Part shown: piece after piece, positions 16,360 through 19,547 of the stretch
Position numbering within the stretch: the first letter of the stretch is position 1
Layout: the number at the start of each line of letters is the position of its first letter
Notes under the pieces: generated by a model
Seen by the model: only the letters and a program-made list of their open reading frames with translations
Told to the model about the DNA's origin: nothing
The model's database searches: none
Made by a program: the position numbers and the translations under genes
From: JAGLTN01 sp035403325
Lineage (GTDB): Bacteria > Planctomycetota > Phycisphaerae > Sedimentisphaerales > Anaerobacaceae
Reading direction: 5' to 3'
NCBI GenBank assembly: GCA_964492365.1
Contig: CAZBKA010000052.1
Location: 1 to 19,547, forward strand
Length of the DNA: 19,547 nt

Positions 16360-16854
16360 TCATTCCGTCATAGCAAATGTAATATCAGTCAGCCCACAGC
16401 CATACATCAAATTATAAATTTCCGCCAGATATTGCCACTTCAGTTTCTTATCGCAGACAAGTTCTATCGGATCAGAAATAAATCTCTTCTGTTCGACCAT
16501 GCACTGCTTTAATTTTTCCATCATCAAAGCCAGATTTTCATCTGTGGTTCCATCCGCAATTTCCACCGCAATGCTCTGACCGATCTGAACCACACAACCC
16601 GCTGGTATTGATTTTATTTCTATGACAAGAGGCTCAGCTTTTACTATTGTCTTAGTACCATCCGAAACAGCGGGAAGCTGCACCGGTAGAAAACTTTCCT
16701 TTGGTCTCCAATTAGCAGTTACCAGGAAAAATAACAGAAGCAGAAAAATTATATCTATCAGCGGTGCCATCCTGAGGGTAAAATCCCCGTGACCGCTTCT
16801 GTCAAGCGTGCCGAATATATCTTTCTGCGAGTTTACATCATTCAAAATTCCCAT
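16360..16854 (-). CDS. ExbD/TolR-family proton channel subunit (copy 2)
   Basis: The 164-residue protein has a cytoplasmic N terminus of about 28 residues, one membrane helix (about 30-48) and a periplasmic domain. RMAPLIDIIFLLLLFFLV carries Asp34, the proton-carrying residue. It differs clearly from the plus-strand ExbD (longer N terminus, different periplasmic sequence), so it is not a recent copy. No exbB lies beside it on its own strand; the only exbB in the window is the one at 11496. ATG 16854 is the chosen start and lacks a normally spaced ribosome site; a TTG three codons further in is an alternative. Expression probably comes from a promoter at 16866-16893, and the TPR-like gene follows 4 bp downstream. 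Confidence 0.85.
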   Translation of the reverse strand: MGILNDVNSQKDIFGTLDRSGHGDFTLRMAPLIDIIFLLLLFFLVTANWRPKESFLPVQLPAVSDGTKTIVKAEPLVIEIKSIPAGCVVQIGQSIAVEIADGTTDENLALMMEKLKQCMVEQKRFISDPIELVCDKKLKWQYLAEIYNLMYGCGLTDITFAMTE

Positions 16855-16865
16855 CCCGCTATTCT

Positions 16866-16893
16866 ACTATATATTTCAAAAATGTTCAGGCAA
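16866..16893 (-). promoter_or_regulatory. Candidate promoter for exbD2 and the TPR-like gene
   Basis: On the minus strand TTGCCT (16893-16888) and TATAGT (16871-16866) are 16 bp apart, matching four and five of six consensus bases. Transcription would start about 4-6 bases before the ATG at 16854, giving a nearly leaderless message. This agrees with the lack of a Shine-Dalgarno site. Confidence 0.4.
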
Positions 16894-16923
16894 TTTTAAT
16901 GTATAAATCCGATTTATTTGAGT

Positions 16924-16952
16924 TTGCAAAAATTACCAATAGTCTTTAAAAT
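16924..16952 (+). promoter_or_regulatory. Candidate promoter for the GH78 gene
   Basis: TTGCAA (16924-16929) and TAAAAT (16947-16952) are 17 bp apart, matching four and five of six consensus bases. Transcription would begin near 16959, leaving a leader of about 30 bases with AGGA at 16979-16982, 6 nt before the ATG. It sits back to back with the exbD2 promoter in the 134-bp gap 16855-16988. No operator palindrome was recognised. Confidence 0.4.
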
Positions 16953-16988
16953 GCCCCCTGCATAGCTGATTTTTTAACAGGAAACAAT

Positions 16989-19547
16989 ATGAAAAATAGA
17001 TTTATCTTGCATATCACAATAACCACTTTTTTCTTGTTAGGTGCAATAGCATCTGCTCAGGTTCCCGCACCGACGCACCTGATGTGCGAACTCATGGAAT
17101 ATGCTGAGCTTACTGAAATTACTGATAAAACCCCTGAATTTGGTTGGGCAGTCAATTCGGACCTCAAAGCGGACTATCAGAAAGCCTACCGTATAATTGT
17201 CGCTTCAAATGAAGAAAACATCAACAAAAACACAGGCGATATGTGGGATAGCGGCAGGATAAAATCAAACATATCCGAAAATATCGAATACCAGGGCAAA
17301 TCTCTGCTGCCAGGTCAATATCACTGGAAAGTTATGACCTGGAACAAAAAAAATCAGCCCAGCTTATGGTCAGCCCCCCGAAAATTTACGATAGCTGAAT
17401 TTCTTTTTTCCACCTTTGATGATTGTAGCTGGATATGGAATGGTCCTTTGTATGGCCCAGTCAAATGTTGGCAGTATTTCAGAAAAAGTTTTGATATCAA
17501 TACCGACCAGATAGATTTTGCGTTAATCCAGATATTTGCAGATGATAATTTTAATTGCTCAATCAATGGTACAAAAGTTCACGATGATATTGTAACTTTT
17601 AATTGGAACAGACATGCCTATAATATTGATGTCACCAGCTATATTAATAAAGGTTCAAACATTCTTGCGATAGGCGCTTATAATGACGAATGGGCAGGCG
17701 GACTCATCGGCAAAGTTGTTGTAAAATTTAAATCAGGCGAAAGCAAAATTATCTATTTTGATAACTCGTTCAAATGTTCGGACAAACTTCAGCAGGGCTG
17801 GGATAACGCTGATTTTGATGACAGCAGTTGGAAATTTGCTGAAGTAGCCGGTAAATATGGTATCGAGCCTTGGAAAAAAACAATTAATATTTACGATTAT
17901 CCCTGGCAGGATCGTTACCCGATTGTTGAAAACGTTGTCACCGCAACTGAATTTACAAAAAAATCTCAAGGCCATTATTACATCGATTTTGGCAGAGATG
18001 CTTTCGCAACGCTGAAAATTGATTTCCCCAAGCCGATAGAAGCTGAAAAAACAATTCAAATACTCCTTGGTGAAGAAAAAACAGAAAATAATTTTGTGAA
18101 GCAAAACCCCTATTCAGAATGTGTCACTTTCTTCCGTACACAGGTAAAATTAACACCAGGTCAGACAACCTTAAAGCTCGAATTGCCTGAGAACAGACCC
18201 GACCACACTATCTGGATGCCCGAAAAAATCGGCGGAGTATTACCTTTCCGTTATTGTGAAATAATCGACAGCCCCGTTGAACTTGACAAATCAATGGTAA
18301 CTCAGCTTACTTATAATTATCAGTATGACAACTCGATAGGGCAATTCCTTTGCAATAATATGGACTTGTTCAAGGTCTGGGATCTTTGCAAATATTCCTT
18401 CAAAGCAACAAGCTTTGCCGGCGCATATATTGATGGGCAGAGGGAACGCAAGCCGTACGAAGCCGACGCTTATATCAATCAGCTTACGGGCTATTGCCTC
18501 GACCGCGAATACACTTTAGCTAGGCACACGATTGATTTCCTCTTTGCCAATCCTACGTTCCCGACCGAATGGCCGATGCATATGATTTTCATGGTTTACC
18601 AGGACTACATGTACACCGCTAATACTGAACTTATCGAAAAGTATTATGACCAGTTAAAAATAAAAACACTTTTGAAACTCGCAAGAGAAGATGGTTTGAT
18701 AAGCACAAAGACAGGTCTCGTTACTCAGGATTTCCTGCAGAAAGATCTCCGTTTATATGTGGATATGATGGACGTTGTAGATTGGCCTCCGTCTAACGAC
18801 CTGCGGGATGATTATGACTTTGTACCTGTTAATACAGCCATAAACGCGTTTCATTATCGCACTCTGGTACTGATGGAAAAGCTCGCTCTGGCAGTTAACA
18901 AAAAAGAAGATGCAAAGTTTTTTGCCGAAAGGTCTGCCCTGGTAAAGAAAAGCTTCAACGATGTTTTCTTCGATACCAAAAAAAATGTCTATGTTGATGG
19001 CGAAGGTTCGACCCACTCTTCCATGCACGCCAATGCATACTCATTGGCTTTTGGTCTGGTCCCGGATAAATACAAAAAATCCGTAGGTGAATATGTAACA
19101 ACAAGAGGGGACAGATATGGCGTCTATGGTGTTCAGTATATTCTCGAAGGTTTATATGCCGCTGGGTTTGATGAGTATGCAATGTCACTTATGCTCTCAA
19201 AGAAAAACCATAGCTGGTGGCACATGCTCGATGTAGGCTCAACAATCACTACCGAAGAATGGGACTATGATCCTGATAAAAAGATTTGTGATTGGAACCA
19301 TGCCTGGGGTTCAACCTTAGCCAATATCCTGCCCCGACATGCCGCAGGTATAATACCTTTAGAGCCGGGTTATAAAAAATTTCAGTTCAAACCACAATTA
19401 GGAATATTAAACACCGGCGTAGTTGTCGTACCAACTATTAAAGGCGATATTCGTTGCTATTATTCTTATACACCAAAAAGTCGGATAGATTTCAATTTGA
19501 AAATACCCGCCAATACTACCGCAAAAGTATATGTTCCTAAGCTCGGC
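16989..19547 (+). CDS. Secreted GH78 alpha-L-rhamnosidase, 3' truncated by the window
   Basis: The frame is open for 853 codons from ATG 16989 to the window edge, with no internal stop. A signal peptide (1-23, cleavage after A-S-A) directs it to the periplasm or outside. An Ig-like N-terminal domain (about 30-135) and a carbohydrate-binding-like beta domain (about 145-250, FADDNFNCSING) precede the (alpha/alpha)6 catalytic barrel (about 440-780). The segment DGQRERKPYEAD holds the likely general acid Glu486, and TTEEWD the likely base Glu756 or Glu757. DWNHAWGSTLANILPRHAAGI leads into the C-terminal beta domain, of which only the end is missing. It should remove terminal alpha-L-rhamnose from polysaccharides or glycosides. 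It is divergent from exbD2 and its downstream neighbours are unseen. The family is clear, while substrate linkage is not. Confidence 0.88.
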   Translation, partial: MKNRFILHITITTFFLLGAIASAQVPAPTHLMCELMEYAELTEITDKTPEFGWAVNSDLKADYQKAYRIIVASNEENINKNTGDMWDSGRIKSNISENIEYQGKSLLPGQYHWKVMTWNKKNQPSLWSAPRKFTIAEFLFSTFDDCSWIWNGPLYGPVKCWQYFRKSFDINTDQIDFALIQIFADDNFNCSINGTKVHDDIVTFNWNRHAYNIDVTSYINKGSNILAIGAYNDEWAGGLIGKVVVKFKSGESKIIYFDNSFKCSDKLQQGWDNADFDDSSWKFAEVAGKYGIEPWKKTINIYDYPWQDRYPIVENVVTATEFTKKSQGHYYIDFGRDAFATLKIDFPKPIEAEKTIQILLGEEKTENNFVKQNPYSECVTFFRTQVKLTPGQTTLKLELPENRPDHTIWMPEKIGGVLPFRYCEIIDSPVELDKSMVTQLTYNYQYDNSIGQFLCNNMDLFKVWDLCKYSFKATSFAGAYIDGQRERKPYEADAYINQLTGYCLDREYTLARHTIDFLFANPTFPTEWPMHMIFMVYQDYMYTANTELIEKYYDQLKIKTLLKLAREDGLISTKTGLVTQDFLQKDLRLYVDMMDVVDWPPSNDLRDDYDFVPVNTAINAFHYRTLVLMEKLALAVNKKEDAKFFAERSALVKKSFNDVFFDTKKNVYVDGEGSTHSSMHANAYSLAFGLVPDKYKKSVGEYVTTRGDRYGVYGVQYILEGLYAAGFDEYAMSLMLSKKNHSWWHMLDVGSTITTEEWDYDPDKKICDWNHAWGSTLANILPRHAAGIIPLEPGYKKFQFKPQLGILNTGVVVVPTIKGDIRCYYSYTPKSRIDFNLKIPANTTAKVYVPKLG

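Noticed and set aside
17354..19188. Minus-strand open frames between 17354 and 19188
   Set aside because: They are antisense to the continuous GH78 reading frame, which accounts for the whole region.

Overview
This is a gene-dense bacterial chromosome segment of moderate-to-low GC (low forties percent by eye). It carries 15 protein genes, two of them cut by the window edges. No rRNA, tRNA, CRISPR array or insertion sequence was seen. The envelope genes indicate a diderm: a Lol-type lipoprotein release transporter, ExbB/ExbD motor proteins and a periplasmic L,D-transpeptidase. The VWA-ExbB-ExbD cluster, the large secreted helical-repeat protein beside an ExbD, the secreted GH78 rhamnosidase and the mixed use of ATG, GTG and TTG starts with often weak Shine-Dalgarno sites would fit a Planctomycetota/PVC bacterium, perhaps of the Phycisphaerae. 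That placement is an inference, not a demonstrated assignment.

Layout. Positions 1-12770 form a long plus-strand run of twelve genes: the end of a CtpA-type S41 protease, lysS, two FtsX/LolC-LolE-type permeases with their LolD-type ATPase, a class IV (IlvE-like) aminotransferase, a long-chain polyprenyl diphosphate synthase, RarA/MgsA, 5-formyl-THF cyclo-ligase, a membrane-anchored LysM-L,D-transpeptidase, a membrane-anchored VWA protein, ExbB and ExbD. Gaps are mostly a few to about 55 bp, with overlaps at permease 2/lolD and rarA/cyclo-ligase. A strong candidate sigma70 promoter just before rarA probably subdivides the run. Positions 12788-16854 lie on the minus strand and hold exbD2, a 732-residue exported helical protein and clpX, in transcription order. 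A 134-bp divergent promoter region then separates this block from a plus-strand GH78 alpha-L-rhamnosidase that runs off the right edge with no stop codon in the window.

How the genes fit together. Much of the segment serves the envelope: lipoprotein export (Lol), the lipid carrier or quinone side chain (prenyl synthase), peptidoglycan cross-linking (L,D-transpeptidase) and a proton-motive-force motor (ExbB/ExbD). The most notable unit is the VWA-exbB-exbD cluster. The VWA protein has an N-terminal membrane helix with an S-x3-H motif, as in TonB, and an intact MIDAS metal site in place of a TonB C-terminal domain. It may be a TonB-like force transducer that ends in an adhesion-type domain. A second exbD with a secreted helical-repeat partner faces this cluster across clpX and may belong to the same machine.
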